Source of the DNA: Rugosimonospora sp040255525
Lineage (GTDB): Bacteria; Actinomycetota; Actinomycetes; Mycobacteriales; Micromonosporaceae
Assembly: GCA_040255525.1 (NCBI GenBank)
Contig: JBDZVD010000009.1
Span: 1-64,000, forward strand
DNA: 64,000 bases
Direction: 5' to 3'
This document shows, in pieces, positions 49,271 through 57,563 of this stretch (position 1 is the first letter of the stretch; every line of letters starts with the position of its first letter). The notes under the pieces were generated by a model that was given only the letters and a program-made list of their open reading frames with translations, was not told the DNA's origin and searched no databases. The position numbers and the translations under genes were made by a program.

Positions 49271-50496
49271 CCCCCGACCTGCTGGCCCAGCTGCGTACCC
49301 CGGCTGGAGCCGCCGCGCTGGACGCGGCGGCCGAACTCGCCGACGCGCCACCGCTGGCCGCCGCGTCGGCCCTTCGCGCCCGGGGCCTGCCGGCCGACCT
49401 GGCGGCGGCGGCTCACACACAGGCGGTACTGCGGCTGCGTGCCCGGGCGAAGTTCGGGCCGGACGCCGCGGTCATGTTCTTCACGCGCCCCGGCCTCGAA
49501 CAGGCGACCCGTTCGGTGGTGGCCGGACGCCGGGCGCGGCGATTGGCCCGGGCCGGCGTGACCCACCTCGCCGACCTCGGCTGTGGCGTAGGCGCCGACG
49601 CGCTGGCCGCGGCACGGGCCGGGATCCATGTGCGCGCCGTCGACACCGACCCGTTGACCGCCGCGGTCGCCGCCGCCAACGTCCGGGCACTCGGCCTCGA
49701 CGATCTGGTCTCCGTCTCCTGCACCGACGCCAGGACGGTCGACCTGTCGACTGTGGACGGTGTGTTCTGCGACCCGGCCCGCCGGCAGGGCGGCACGCGG
49801 GTGTTCGATCCCCGCGCGTACTCGCCGCCCTGGGACTTCGTGGCGGCGCTTGCGGAACGGGTACCCCGCACGGTACTCAAGCTGGCCCCGGGCATCGACC
49901 ACCGGCTGATCCCGCACGGCGTTGAGGCGGAATGGGTGTCGGTGGACGGCGACCTCGTGGAGGCGGCATTCTGGTGCGGTCCACTCGCGGCGGTACCCCG
50001 CCGGGCTTCGCTGCTGGGCCGGGACGCTTCGCCGCTGGACCCGTACGCTTCGCCGCTGGACCCGGGCGCCTTGACGCTGGCCGGCACCGGCGAGCGGGCG
50101 GCGCTGGTTGGGCCCGTCCGGCGCTACGTCTACGATCCCGATCCCGCGGTGGTCCGGGCGCACCTGGTGGCCGAGTTTGCATCCGCTGTGGACGGTACGC
50201 TGGCGGATTCCCGGATCGCGTACGTCTACGCTGACTCGCCGGTACCCACCGGCTTCGCGCGCTGCTTCGAGGTCACGGACGCCATGCCACTGTCGGTGAA
50301 GCGCTTGAAGGTGGTGCTCCGGGAGCGCGGCGTGGGCCGGTTGACCATCAAGAAGCGCGGCTCGGCGCTCGACCCGGACGAGCTCCGGCGGAAGCTGCGC
50401 CCGACCGGCCCGGCGGAGGCGACCATCATCCTGACCCGGGTCGACGATGCCGCGACCGTGCTGTTCGTCGCACCGGTGCCCCGGACCGGGGCCTAA
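49267..50496 (+). CDS. Class I SAM-dependent methyltransferase with THUMP-like domain
   Basis: 409 residues. Helical N-terminal part (about 1-90), then a Rossmann fold: LADLGCGVGADALAAARAGIHVRAVDTDPLTAAVAAANVRALGL (SAM site) and VDGVFCDPARRQGGTRVFDPRAYSPPW. The C-terminal part (FEVTDAMPLSVKRLKVVLRERGVGRLTIKKRGSALDPDELRRKL) matches the THUMP-like module that follows such methyltransferases. An RNA substrate is a reasonable guess but unproven. The short repeat DASPLDPYASPLDPG sits in the middle. The GTG overlaps the ROK stop by 4 bp, giving unexpected coupling to the sugar operon. Confidence 0.85.
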   Translation: MTPDLLAQLRTPAGAAALDAAAELADAPPLAAASALRARGLPADLAAAAHTQAVLRLRARAKFGPDAAVMFFTRPGLEQATRSVVAGRRARRLARAGVTHLADLGCGVGADALAAARAGIHVRAVDTDPLTAAVAAANVRALGLDDLVSVSCTDARTVDLSTVDGVFCDPARRQGGTRVFDPRAYSPPWDFVAALAERVPRTVLKLAPGIDHRLIPHGVEAEWVSVDGDLVEAAFWCGPLAAVPRRASLLGRDASPLDPYASPLDPGALTLAGTGERAALVGPVRRYVYDPDPAVVRAHLVAEFASAVDGTLADSRIAYVYADSPVPTGFARCFEVTDAMPLSVKRLKVVLRERGVGRLTIKKRGSALDPDELRRKLRPTGPAEATIILTRVDDAATVLFVAPVPRTGA

Positions 50497-50499
50497 TCT
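50494..50499 (+). promoter_or_regulatory. -10 element TAATCT, leaderless ybaK
   Basis: TAATCT begins with the stop codon of the methyltransferase gene and ends 7 nt before GTG 50507, giving ybaK its own leaderless promoter. Confidence 0.6.
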
Positions 50500-50506
50500 T
50501 GGCGGC

Positions 50507-50983
50507 GTGGCGGGACGAGGAACGCCGGCGACGGCGCTGCTGAGCAAACAGAAAGTGGACTTCACGATCCACACGTACGAGGTGGGCGAGCACACCTCGG
50601 GGTACGGCGAGGCCGCGGCGGCGGCGCTGGGTGTCGACCCGGATCGGGTCTTCAAGACGCTGGTCGCGAACGTGGACGGCAAGCTCGCAGTCGGCGTCGT
50701 ACCGGTGTCGGGTTCGCTGGACCTCAAGGCGCTGGCGGCGACCGGCGGAGGTAAACGGGCGACCATGGCGGAACCGGCGGCGGCGGAGCGGGCAACCGGG
50801 TACGTGACGGGCGGGATCTCGCCGTTCGGCCAGCGGACGCGGCTGCCGGTGGTGGTGGACGAGTCGGTGCTGCGCTGGCCATCGGTGTACGTATCGGGCG
50901 GCCGACGCGGCATGCAGGTGGAGGTGGCCCCCCGGGATCTGGTCCGGGTGACCGGGGCGACACTGGGCCGGATCGCGGCCTGA
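50507..50983 (+). CDS. ybaK: YbaK/EbsC-type Cys-tRNA(Pro) deacylase
   Basis: 158 residues. It hydrolyses tRNA-Pro wrongly charged with Cys. The fold markers are GYGEAAAAALGVDPDRVFKTLVANVDGKLAVGVVPVSGSLDLKALA, with the key Lys in VFKTL, then GYVTGGISPFGQRTRLPVVVDESV. Length and motifs match the family throughout. GTG start with a leaderless -10 element. It converges on the mycosin gene. Confidence 0.93.
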   Translation: MAGRGTPATALLSKQKVDFTIHTYEVGEHTSGYGEAAAAALGVDPDRVFKTLVANVDGKLAVGVVPVSGSLDLKALAATGGGKRATMAEPAAAERATGYVTGGISPFGQRTRLPVVVDESVLRWPSVYVSGGRRGMQVEVAPRDLVRVTGATLGRIAA

Positions 50984-51010
50984 GCGGCACGCGCCGGCCT
51001 GACAGGTCGA

Positions 51011-52153
51011 TCAGGGCGTACGGCGACGGGTCGCCCACCAGATCAGGATCGCGATGAGGGCGCACAGGAACACGACGACGGGGATGACGATCAGGAGCGT
51101 CGAAGGCCCGTTGGACAGCGCGCCTGGCGGCTGAGCAACGGCGGAGCTGCGGTCCGGGGAATGGTCGACGCCGGATGAGGCAGGACGGGGGCTGGCGGAC
51201 AATGGGGGTACGTCGGCGGTGAGCGCAGCAACGATGTTGATGACGCCGTACCCGTACTCGTTGTCGCGGCCGGGCGGCCCTTTGTCGGTGGCGGTGGCGG
51301 TCAGCCGATGGATCACCTCGGCGGCGGAAAGGTTCGGGTACTTGGCCCGTACCAACGCAACGGCACCGGCGACAATAGAGGTTGCGTCGCTAGTACCGGT
51401 ACCGCTGGAATATCCACCGCCTGGAGCAGGGTGAACGATGTTGACTCCGGGCGCCGCGAGCAAGACAGCGGGACCGGTCACAGAATCAGCGGCGTGAACT
51501 CCCGTCTGATCGACGGATGCAACCGCTACGACGCCCGGCAGGTTGGCTGGCGCGTCCACCGCCAGCGATCCCTGACTTCGATTCCCGACCGCCGCAACAA
51601 CAACGATATCCGCCTGCTCGGCAGCCCGGATAGCGGCAGCCAAGCCTGGCGTACCCCCACCCCCTCCCTCAGCGATACAAATAACTTGCACATGGCGTCC
51701 GATTGCGGATCTGATGCCGGAGGCCATGGCCTCGTCATTCGTTCTTCCGGTATCGACCGTGTCGGCTATTGGGAGTACCTTTGCCGACGGAGCGATCCCA
51801 ATCGCACCTTCAGCTTTGCCGTGACCATGGGCGGCAACATTCCCTGCCATTCCTGTCCCATGACCACTCGGATCATGCCATGCATCGCCGGTTCGCCCCG
51901 GTCCAGCGTAGGTTACGAGGCCCGGTAGAACATTTCCAGCGAGATCAGGATGGGTGGCATCAACACCAGTGTCGATTAGACCAACAGTGATCCCCTCGCC
52001 TGTGCTGATTTGTCGCGCATTAGCGACGTCCAAGAATGCAAGATACCATTCCTGGTCCCGTACGAAATCTGCCCGTGCGGGAGCATCTAGCAATAGCAAA
52101 AAGAGCGAGGCGATAGATGCTACGAAGGTTCGCTCTAATCGTCGGCAGCTCAT
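51011..52153 (-). CDS. Mycosin-like subtilisin protease of a type VII secretion locus
   Basis: 380 residues. A signal peptide (about 1-28) leads into DFVRDQEWYLAFLDVANAR, the N-terminal extension typical of mycosins. The S8 triad is Asp in VGLIDTGVDATHPDL, His in DPSGHGTGMAGNVAAHG and Ser in GTGTSDATSIVAGAVALV. A Pro/Ser-rich linker and one C-terminal membrane helix (TLLIVIPVVVFLCALIAILIWW) with a basic tail anchor it. Mycosins are structural and proteolytic parts of ESX secretion. No EccB, EccC, EccD or EccE gene is nearby. Much of the gene is visibly AT-richer than its neighbours. Confidence 0.9.
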   Translation of the reverse strand: MSCRRLERTFVASIASLFLLLLDAPARADFVRDQEWYLAFLDVANARQISTGEGITVGLIDTGVDATHPDLAGNVLPGLVTYAGPGRTGDAWHDPSGHGTGMAGNVAAHGHGKAEGAIGIAPSAKVLPIADTVDTGRTNDEAMASGIRSAIGRHVQVICIAEGGGGGTPGLAAAIRAAEQADIVVVAAVGNRSQGSLAVDAPANLPGVVAVASVDQTGVHAADSVTGPAVLLAAPGVNIVHPAPGGGYSSGTGTSDATSIVAGAVALVRAKYPNLSAAEVIHRLTATATDKGPPGRDNEYGYGVINIVAALTADVPPLSASPRPASSGVDHSPDRSSAVAQPPGALSNGPSTLLIVIPVVVFLCALIAILIWWATRRRTP

Positions 52154-53385
52154 TAGCGATCAATTCCGATCACTCCAGGACCTGGGTCGAAGCTCATCGG
52201 CTCAGGTAACGGATGAAGGACCGGAAGGCCCCCTTCGGCCACGTGCCACGGATCGTCAACGTCGTATTCGCGGCGGCGCCTACGTTGTGCTCGATGCGTT
52301 GCAACATCAGCGCCGAGGCCACCAGCCATGCCAACCGTAGCGCCATCGGATCCGATGACCCCGCCCACGCGATTCACAAGCTGCCCACGACGTGTCGTCG
52401 TACCGTCCGGGTCCCCGACTGCTTGCCTTCCAACGGCACTTGGTTGTTGTGGCACCCACGGCGCCGTTCGGATCGGGTCCTCCGGCATGCCCACGCCTTC
52501 GTTCACTGGCAGTTTGGCATCTCGCGCGAAAGAGAATGTAGACATAGTCCCCAGCCCAGGCTCCGGCGGCAACGCATCAATTCCCAATCTTGGGACCGTC
52601 GGGGCTTTGTCAGCTTCACTTACTAAGTTCAGAGAAATGGGCGTCGACGAGCCGGCCAGCGACACGGCCTCCGGCAAAGGAGCGAGTACGCTTCGGTTCG
52701 AACGGTCTAACGATTCGTGCTCAGGTGAGTAATTGACGGCCCAGCTAGGCCGGGCGGGGGTCCTGCCTCTCGCCGCGTTTCTCGAACTCTCGATGGAGGA
52801 AGAACCAATAACTACGGAATTTCTTCCGTTGACCGGTACATCTTCTCCTCGAGTAGACTGCGGTGGTTGGTAGTCGTCGGCGGTCGCGTAGTGGCGCCAC
52901 GAGTCCATCGCCGCGTCCCCGAGCGACTCCATGATTCCGGTCGCCTGCTTGTGCAACTGCCGCTGCCGCAGCGCCGCCGATGCCTCCGCCTTCGGCTGCG
53001 CCTCGACCCGCCGCAGTGCCTGCGACTCCTCGTACACCCGCTGCAGCTTCGGCCGTGCCTCGTCCACCGCGTTCGCCAGCGTCACCAGCGCCTGGCGGTT
53101 CGCCACCGAGACGTCCGCCAGCTGCTGCGCCGAACCGATCAACTCGTCGAGGCGCCCGAGGTACAGCGCCGCCGCTTCGCTGCGGTCCGGCGACCATTTG
53201 CCCGCCAGCCCGTCCCGGTACCACTGCAGACGGCGCGCGAGTGACTGCGCCGCCTCGTACGTGCTCTGCCACGCGCCCGCCTGTTGGAACGCCTCTACCG
53301 TCGAGACGTTCCGCAGCAGCGACCACATCCCCGGTACGTCGAACCGGGACCACTGGGTCAGGCCGGCCGACGGTACGGCGGCCAT
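52153..53385 (-). CDS. PPE-like/WXG100-fold protein, probable type VII secretion substrate
   Basis: 410 residues. The first 160 are helical with WSLLRNVSTVEAFQQAGAWQSTYEAAQSLARRLQWYRDGLAGKW and further coiled segments, like the long helical bundle of PPE/EspA-type ESX proteins. The rest is Pro/Ser-rich and poorly conserved, ending DVDDPWHVAEGGLPVLHP and a DPGPGVIGIDR tail that I associate with ESX-linked proteins in Micromonosporaceae. ATG 53385 is chosen (7 nt from GGAGGG) over GTG 53388; it overlaps the upstream stop by 1 bp. The mycosin gene's ATG overlaps its stop in turn. The 3' half is AT-richer. Confidence 0.75.
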   Translation of the reverse strand: MAAVPSAGLTQWSRFDVPGMWSLLRNVSTVEAFQQAGAWQSTYEAAQSLARRLQWYRDGLAGKWSPDRSEAAALYLGRLDELIGSAQQLADVSVANRQALVTLANAVDEARPKLQRVYEESQALRRVEAQPKAEASAALRQRQLHKQATGIMESLGDAAMDSWRHYATADDYQPPQSTRGEDVPVNGRNSVVIGSSSIESSRNAARGRTPARPSWAVNYSPEHESLDRSNRSVLAPLPEAVSLAGSSTPISLNLVSEADKAPTVPRLGIDALPPEPGLGTMSTFSFARDAKLPVNEGVGMPEDPIRTAPWVPQQPSAVGRQAVGDPDGTTTRRGQLVNRVGGVIGSDGATVGMAGGLGADVATHRAQRRRRREYDVDDPWHVAEGGLPVLHPLPEPMSFDPGPGVIGIDR

Positions 53386-53801
53386 CACACCGCCCTCCCC
53401 GGCAACCGGTCGGGCGTCGGTACGGCGGCCGCCTGCGACAGTTGGCCGCCCACATCGGCGACGGTCGCCTCCGCGAACGCGTCCGATCCCGCGTACCGGG
53501 TGGCGACCTCGTCCGCCGCGTCGGCGAGCGCGACCAACGCGACCGAGTACGCGCTGAGCAGTTGCACCGCCTGGTCCAGGCTCAGCTGGTGCGCCGATCG
53601 GGCGAGTCCCAGTTCGGCGAAGGCCGGATCGGCGAGCACCGTCGCCTGGCCCGACTGGAACACGTCGAGCGCGGCGGTGGCCACCGGCGCGAAACGCTGG
53701 CTCTGCTCGTCCCGCAACGCCCGCGCGAAGTCGGCCAGACCGCCCAGATCGACTTCCAGAGGTCCGTAGCTGCCCGTGCTGTCGTCCTCAAGACGCCCCA
53801 C
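53385..53801 (-). CDS. Small ESX-like helical protein
   Basis: 138 residues, predicted all-helical: GPLEVDLGGLADFARALRDEQSQRFAPVATAALDVFQSGQ, then LDQAVQLLSAYSVALVALADAADEVATRYAGSDAFAEATVADVG. The last part, YAGSDAFAEATV, is like the Y-x3-D/E export signal region of type VII substrates. It is first in the three-gene operon with the PPE-like protein and mycosin and could be their partner. The WXG motif itself is absent. GTG 53801 has GGGGAGGA upstream. Confidence 0.7.
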   Translation of the reverse strand: MGRLEDDSTGSYGPLEVDLGGLADFARALRDEQSQRFAPVATAALDVFQSGQATVLADPAFAELGLARSAHQLSLDQAVQLLSAYSVALVALADAADEVATRYAGSDAFAEATVADVGGQLSQAAAVPTPDRLPGRAV

Positions 53802-53928
53802 GCTGTCCTCCCCAGGCCGGCGACACGCGCCCCACGCCGCGTCACAGCGCAACCCCGCGGCTACGGGGAGGTTACCCTCACACGGCTACGTTCCACGACC
53901 CCGTGAGGCAGACCTGTGGATAAAGAGG

Positions 53929-54183
53929 TCAGCGATCGACCGGGGTGAAATCCCAGGAGTGCGCCGAGCGGGCGACGAGGTGCTTGGGCGGGTCGGGCAG
54001 CGGCTGTGGGCTGCTGCGCCACTTGCTGATCACCACGACCCGGTTGTCAGTGGAGCTGAAGACCTCGCTGGATATGTGCATCGGGTTGGATTCGATACCG
54101 GGCAGCGCCAGATCACACAGCCAGGACAACAGGTCGGCAAAGCCGTCGGGGTACGCCCGCAGCTCCCACATCCGTACGATCAC
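53929..54183 (-). CDS. Small conserved-looking protein downstream of tsaD
   Basis: 84 residues. MWELRAYPDGFADLLSWLCDL, then SEVFSSTDNRVVVISKWRS suggests a small alpha/beta fold similar to ABM-type dimeric barrels, but I would not name a function. GTG 54183 is 11 bp after the tsaD stop on the same strand, with GAGGTG upstream, so it is the last gene of the tsaD operon. Confidence 0.65.
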   Translation of the reverse strand: MIVRMWELRAYPDGFADLLSWLCDLALPGIESNPMHISSEVFSSTDNRVVVISKWRSSPQPLPDPPKHLVARSAHSWDFTPVDR

Positions 54184-54194
54184 AGTGCGGCACC

Positions 54195-55259
54195 TCACAC
54201 GTTCACGGTGGTCAGCGGCATGGCCGAATCCGTGGGCAGGTCGAGCTTGCTGGGGGTCACGCCGGCGGCGACGAGGTGGGAGCCGAGCGCCGCGACCATC
54301 GCGCCGTTGTCGGTACACAGCTTCGGTCGCGGTACCCGCACGGTGATGCCGTGCTTCGCGCACCGCTGTTCGGCGAGCGTTCGGATCCGGGAGTTGGCGG
54401 CAACGCCGCCGCCGATCACGAGCGTGCTGACACCGTGCGCCCGGCAGGCGTCGACCGCCTTCGCGGTCAACACGTCGCAGACCGCTTCCTGGAAGCTGGC
54501 CGCCACGTTCTCGACCGGTACCGGCTCCCCGGCGCGCTCGCGGGCCTCCACCCACCGGGCGACGGCGGTCTTGAGGCCGGAGAACGAAAAGTCGTACCGG
54601 TGGGCGGCCAGATCGCGGGCCGCGGTGAGCCCGCGCGGGAACGGGATGGCGGACGGGTCGCCGGATCTCGCTGCCCGGTCGATCGGTGGTCCGCCCGGAA
54701 ACGGCAGTCCGAGCAGCCGGGCCACCTTGTCGAACGCTTCTCCCGCGGCGTCGTCGATGGTCGAGCCGAGCGGTGTGACCTCCCGCGCGAGGTCCTCGAT
54801 GAGCAGCAGGGAGGAGTGGCCGCCGGAGACCAGCAGGGCGATGGCCGGCTCCGGCAGCGCCCCGTGTTCGAGGGTGTCCACGGCGACGTGGGCGGCCAGG
54901 TGGTTGACGCCGTATATCGGCTTCTCGGCAGCGAGCGCGTAGCCCTTGGCCGCGGCGACGCCGACCAGCAGCGCCCCGGCCAGCCCCGGCCCGGCGGTCA
55001 CCGCGATCGCGTCCACGTCGGACAGTGCGACACCGGCGTCGGCGAGGGCGCGGTGCATCGTGGGTACGATCGCCTCCAGGTGCGCCCGGCTGGCCACCTC
55101 GGGTACCACGCCGCCGAACCGGGCGTGTTCGTCCACACTGGACGCTATGGCGTCGGCGAGCAGGGCGCGCCCGCGCACGATCCCGATCCCGGTCTCGTCG
55201 CAGGACGTCTCGATCCCCAGTACCAGTGGCTCGTCCCGGGCGGCACGTCGGTCAGTCAT
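54195..55259 (-). CDS. tsaD: tRNA N6-threonylcarbamoyladenosine transferase TsaD
   Basis: 354 residues. It attaches threonylcarbamoyl to A37 of ANN-decoding tRNAs, together with TsaB and TsaE, both encoded just upstream. It starts VLGIETSCDETGIGIVRG. The metal-binding His residues lie in SRAHLEAIVPTMHRAL and NHLAAHV, and the nucleotide loops in ALLVSGGHSSLLL and VIGGGVAANSRIR. ATG start overlaps the rimI stop. The operon is tsaE-tsaB-rimI-tsaD. Confidence 0.97.
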   Translation of the reverse strand: MTDRRAARDEPLVLGIETSCDETGIGIVRGRALLADAIASSVDEHARFGGVVPEVASRAHLEAIVPTMHRALADAGVALSDVDAIAVTAGPGLAGALLVGVAAAKGYALAAEKPIYGVNHLAAHVAVDTLEHGALPEPAIALLVSGGHSSLLLIEDLAREVTPLGSTIDDAAGEAFDKVARLLGLPFPGGPPIDRAARSGDPSAIPFPRGLTAARDLAAHRYDFSFSGLKTAVARWVEARERAGEPVPVENVAASFQEAVCDVLTAKAVDACRAHGVSTLVIGGGVAANSRIRTLAEQRCAKHGITVRVPRPKLCTDNGAMVAALGSHLVAAGVTPSKLDLPTDSAMPLTTVNV

Positions 55260-55698
55260 CTCGCCTCATCACCAGCGCGTCGGTGTTGCTCGGTTGGTAG
55301 TACCCGCGCCGGACCCCAACCTGCTCGAAACCGTATGTCTCATACAGCCGCTGGGCCGGCCCGTTGTCGACGGCGACCTCCAGCAGCACGCTGCCGGCGC
55401 CCCGGCTGCGCGCCTCGGCCAGCAGCGCCTCCAGCAGTCTGCGGCCGACGCCGTGCCGCTGCCGGTCGCGCCGTACCGCGATGTTCTGTACCCAGGCTTC
55501 GCGGCCGCCCGCCGACAGGCCGGCGTACCCGACGACGTCGTCCCCGTCGAGCGCGACCAGATAATAGTTGCCGTTGGCGAGCTCGTTCCAGAACATCGCG
55601 GCCGACCACCGTTCGGCGCCGAACAGGTCCGCCTCGATGGGCAGCAACGCCTCGATGTGCCACCACCGCATCGGTTCCAGGGTGATCGTAAGGCTCAC
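55252..55698 (-). CDS. rimI: Ribosomal protein S18-alanine N-acetyltransferase-like (RimI)
   Basis: 148 residues, a GNAT acetyltransferase. The acetyl-CoA loop is VQNIAVRRDRQRHGVGRRLLEALLAEARSRGAGSVLLEVAVDN, followed by AQRLYETYGFEQVGVRRGYY. It opens with LEPMRWWHIEALLPIEADLFGAERWSAAMF, typical for RimI. It overlaps tsaB by 4 bp and tsaD by 8 bp. RimI acetylates protein N-termini; its linkage to the t6A genes is a conserved arrangement. Confidence 0.94.
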   Translation of the reverse strand: MSLTITLEPMRWWHIEALLPIEADLFGAERWSAAMFWNELANGNYYLVALDGDDVVGYAGLSAGGREAWVQNIAVRRDRQRHGVGRRLLEALLAEARSRGAGSVLLEVAVDNGPAQRLYETYGFEQVGVRRGYYQPSNTDALVMRRDD

Positions 55699-56435
55699 CG
55701 CAGTGCCGGTTTGCGCTCACCGGGTTGGACCGCGTCCGGCCGGCGCAGGTAGAGCGGAGTCAACGGCTCGGTAGGCATCCGGTTGCGTACCCGGTCGGCG
55801 GCCAGCGCGGCGAATCCGGCGGCCGGCGGGTACCGCGGCTCGTCCAGCACCGGCAGGCCGAGGATGTCCGCGTACCGGTGGGCGCCGTCCCCCACTGCCA
55901 CCCGCGCGCCGCCCAGCAACCGGGCACCGTCGAGGAGGCGGGCGTCCCCGGACGGTGCGTCTCCGGTCGAGGCCAGCGGACCGGCGCCGGTGGACAGGAA
56001 CACGTCGGCGGGCTTGCCGACCGCCGGGTCGGTGAGCCGGACCCCGTCCTCGTACACCGCCCAGTAGATCTCCTTGCGCCGGGCGTCGGTCGCCACGAGT
56101 ACCCGTCCGGGGCCGGCCGCCCAGCCGATGGCGTCCAGGGAACACACGCCGTACGCCGGGATGTCCAGCGAGTCGGCGAGCGTGGCGGCGGTGACCAGCC
56201 CGACCCTCAGGCCGGTGAACGGCCCCGGCCCCAGCCCGGCGACGATCGCGTCGAGGTCGCGCGGGGCGGCGCCGCCCTCGGCGAGTACCGAGGTGACCGC
56301 CGGCGCCAGGAGTTCTCCGTGGGCGCGGGGGTCCACCGTCACCGACTCGGCCAGCATCTCGACCCCGGCGCCGTCCACCGAGACGAGCGCCGCGGTGACG
56401 GCCGGTGTTGCCGAATCCACAACAACGATCAGCAC
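55695..56435 (-). CDS. tsaB: tRNA threonylcarbamoyladenosine biosynthesis protein TsaB
   Basis: 246 residues. It is an inactive relative of TsaD that forms its dimer partner. It begins LIVVVDSATPAVTAALV; the central signature is VAGLGPGPFTGLRVGLVTAATLADSL, followed by LVATDARRKEIYWAVYE. GTG 56435 is chosen because the conserved strand starts there. The upstream gene tsaE ends about 95 bp before it. Confidence 0.95.
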   Translation of the reverse strand: MLIVVVDSATPAVTAALVSVDGAGVEMLAESVTVDPRAHGELLAPAVTSVLAEGGAAPRDLDAIVAGLGPGPFTGLRVGLVTAATLADSLDIPAYGVCSLDAIGWAAGPGRVLVATDARRKEIYWAVYEDGVRLTDPAVGKPADVFLSTGAGPLASTGDAPSGDARLLDGARLLGGARVAVGDGAHRYADILGLPVLDEPRYPPAAGFAALAADRVRNRMPTEPLTPLYLRRPDAVQPGERKPALR

Positions 56436-56529
56436 GGGGCCACCAAACCGGGTTCGGGCGCCGGGTGACCGGGACAGGCCGAGGCCACCCGGGAGCCGGC
56501 ACCGATTCTCAGCCAATGAGACACGGGCT

Positions 56530-56988
56530 TCATCTTATGAGAGAGGCCAAACGGGTCGACCAGTCACCCGCGTGGGGGATGAGGGAGATTTCCCGGGAAT
56601 CGTCATCGCGGCGGTCGATGCGGATCTCCAGGTACGCGTCGGACAGTTGCTCCGCCATCCCCTCGCCCCACTCGACCAGGGTGACCGAGTCCTCCAGCGA
56701 AGCGTCCAGGTCCAGGCTGTCCACCTCACCCCGGGGGTCGGTGACCGCCCCCAGGCGGTACGCGTCGGCGTGTACCAGCGGTATCCGGCCGCCCCGGTGG
56801 ATCCGGGCGATCACGAACGTCGGGGAGGTCACCTCTCCGTCGACCTCCAGCCCAGCGCCGATGCCCTGCGCCAGCGCCGTCTTGCCCGCGCCCAGCGGAC
56901 CGTTCAGGATCACCAGGTCACCGGGGCGCAGCAGTTGGGCCAGGCGCGCTCCGAGCGCCTGGGTGTCCTCCACTGTGGACGTTCTCAT
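56530..56988 (-). CDS. tsaE: tRNA threonylcarbamoyladenosine biosynthesis ATPase TsaE
   Basis: 152 residues. The P-loop is LNGPLGAGKTALAQGIGAGL, preceded by RLAQLLRPGDLVIL; VTSPTFVIARIH and HADAYRL follow, then LVEWGEGM near the middle. This is the small ATPase that drives the TsaB-TsaD cycle. The ATG overlaps the upstream udg stop by 4 bp. Confidence 0.95.
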   Translation of the reverse strand: MRTSTVEDTQALGARLAQLLRPGDLVILNGPLGAGKTALAQGIGAGLEVDGEVTSPTFVIARIHRGGRIPLVHADAYRLGAVTDPRGEVDSLDLDASLEDSVTLVEWGEGMAEQLSDAYLEIRIDRRDDDSREISLIPHAGDWSTRLASLIR

Positions 56989-57563
56989 AGCGACACTCCA
57001 GCCAGGTAGCGGGCCGCGGAATCCAGATCCTCGCGGAGTGCGGCCAAGGGCGCGCCGGCCGGGCCGAACCGGATCGCCGCAGACGGATGGTACGTGGCGA
57101 TGACCCGGTACGCGCCCACCGCGTGTACGGTGCCGCGAGCGGCGGCCAGCGTGGTGCGGCGGCCGAGGAACCAGGCCACCGCGGTCAGCCCGAGCGCCAC
57201 GATCAGCCGTGGCCGCAACAGGTCGAGCTGCCGCTCCAGGTACGGGCGGCATCGGGCGACCTCGTCGGCGGTCGGCCGGCGGTTGCCCGGCGGCCGGCAC
57301 TTGATGACGTTGACCACGCCCACCTCGGCGCGGGCCATACCGGAGTCGGTGAGCAGTTGGTCCAGCAGTTGACCGGCCTTGCCCACGAACGGCCGGCCGG
57401 CGGCGTCCTCCTGGGCGCCGGGCGCCTCGCCGACGAACACCAGCCGAGCGGGCGCCCCCGGCCCCGGATCGCCGGTCACCACCTTCTGCCGGGTCGCCGC
57501 GAGTTCGGCGCAGGCCCGGCACGAGGAAACCTCGCGGGCGAGCCGCGCCCAATCGGTCAGCAT
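56985..57563 (-). CDS. Uracil-DNA glycosylase, family 4-like
   Basis: 192 residues. Motif A is VFVGEAPGAQEDAAGRPFVGKAGQLLDQLL; the later motif is ATYHPSA. Cysteines in SCRAC, KCRPPGN and RCRPYL are placed as in iron-sulphur family 4 enzymes. It removes uracil from DNA. I see KCRPPGNRRPT where UdgX would carry its special insertion, so it is an ordinary family 4 type. It overlaps tsaE by 4 bp and the hydrolase stop by 1 bp, so it lies in the alr-hydrolase-udg-tsaE chain. Confidence 0.92.
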   Translation of the reverse strand: MLTDWARLAREVSSCRACAELAATRQKVVTGDPGPGAPARLVFVGEAPGAQEDAAGRPFVGKAGQLLDQLLTDSGMARAEVGVVNVIKCRPPGNRRPTADEVARCRPYLERQLDLLRPRLIVALGLTAVAWFLGRRTTLAAARGTVHAVGAYRVIATYHPSAAIRFGPAGAPLAALREDLDSAARYLAGVSL

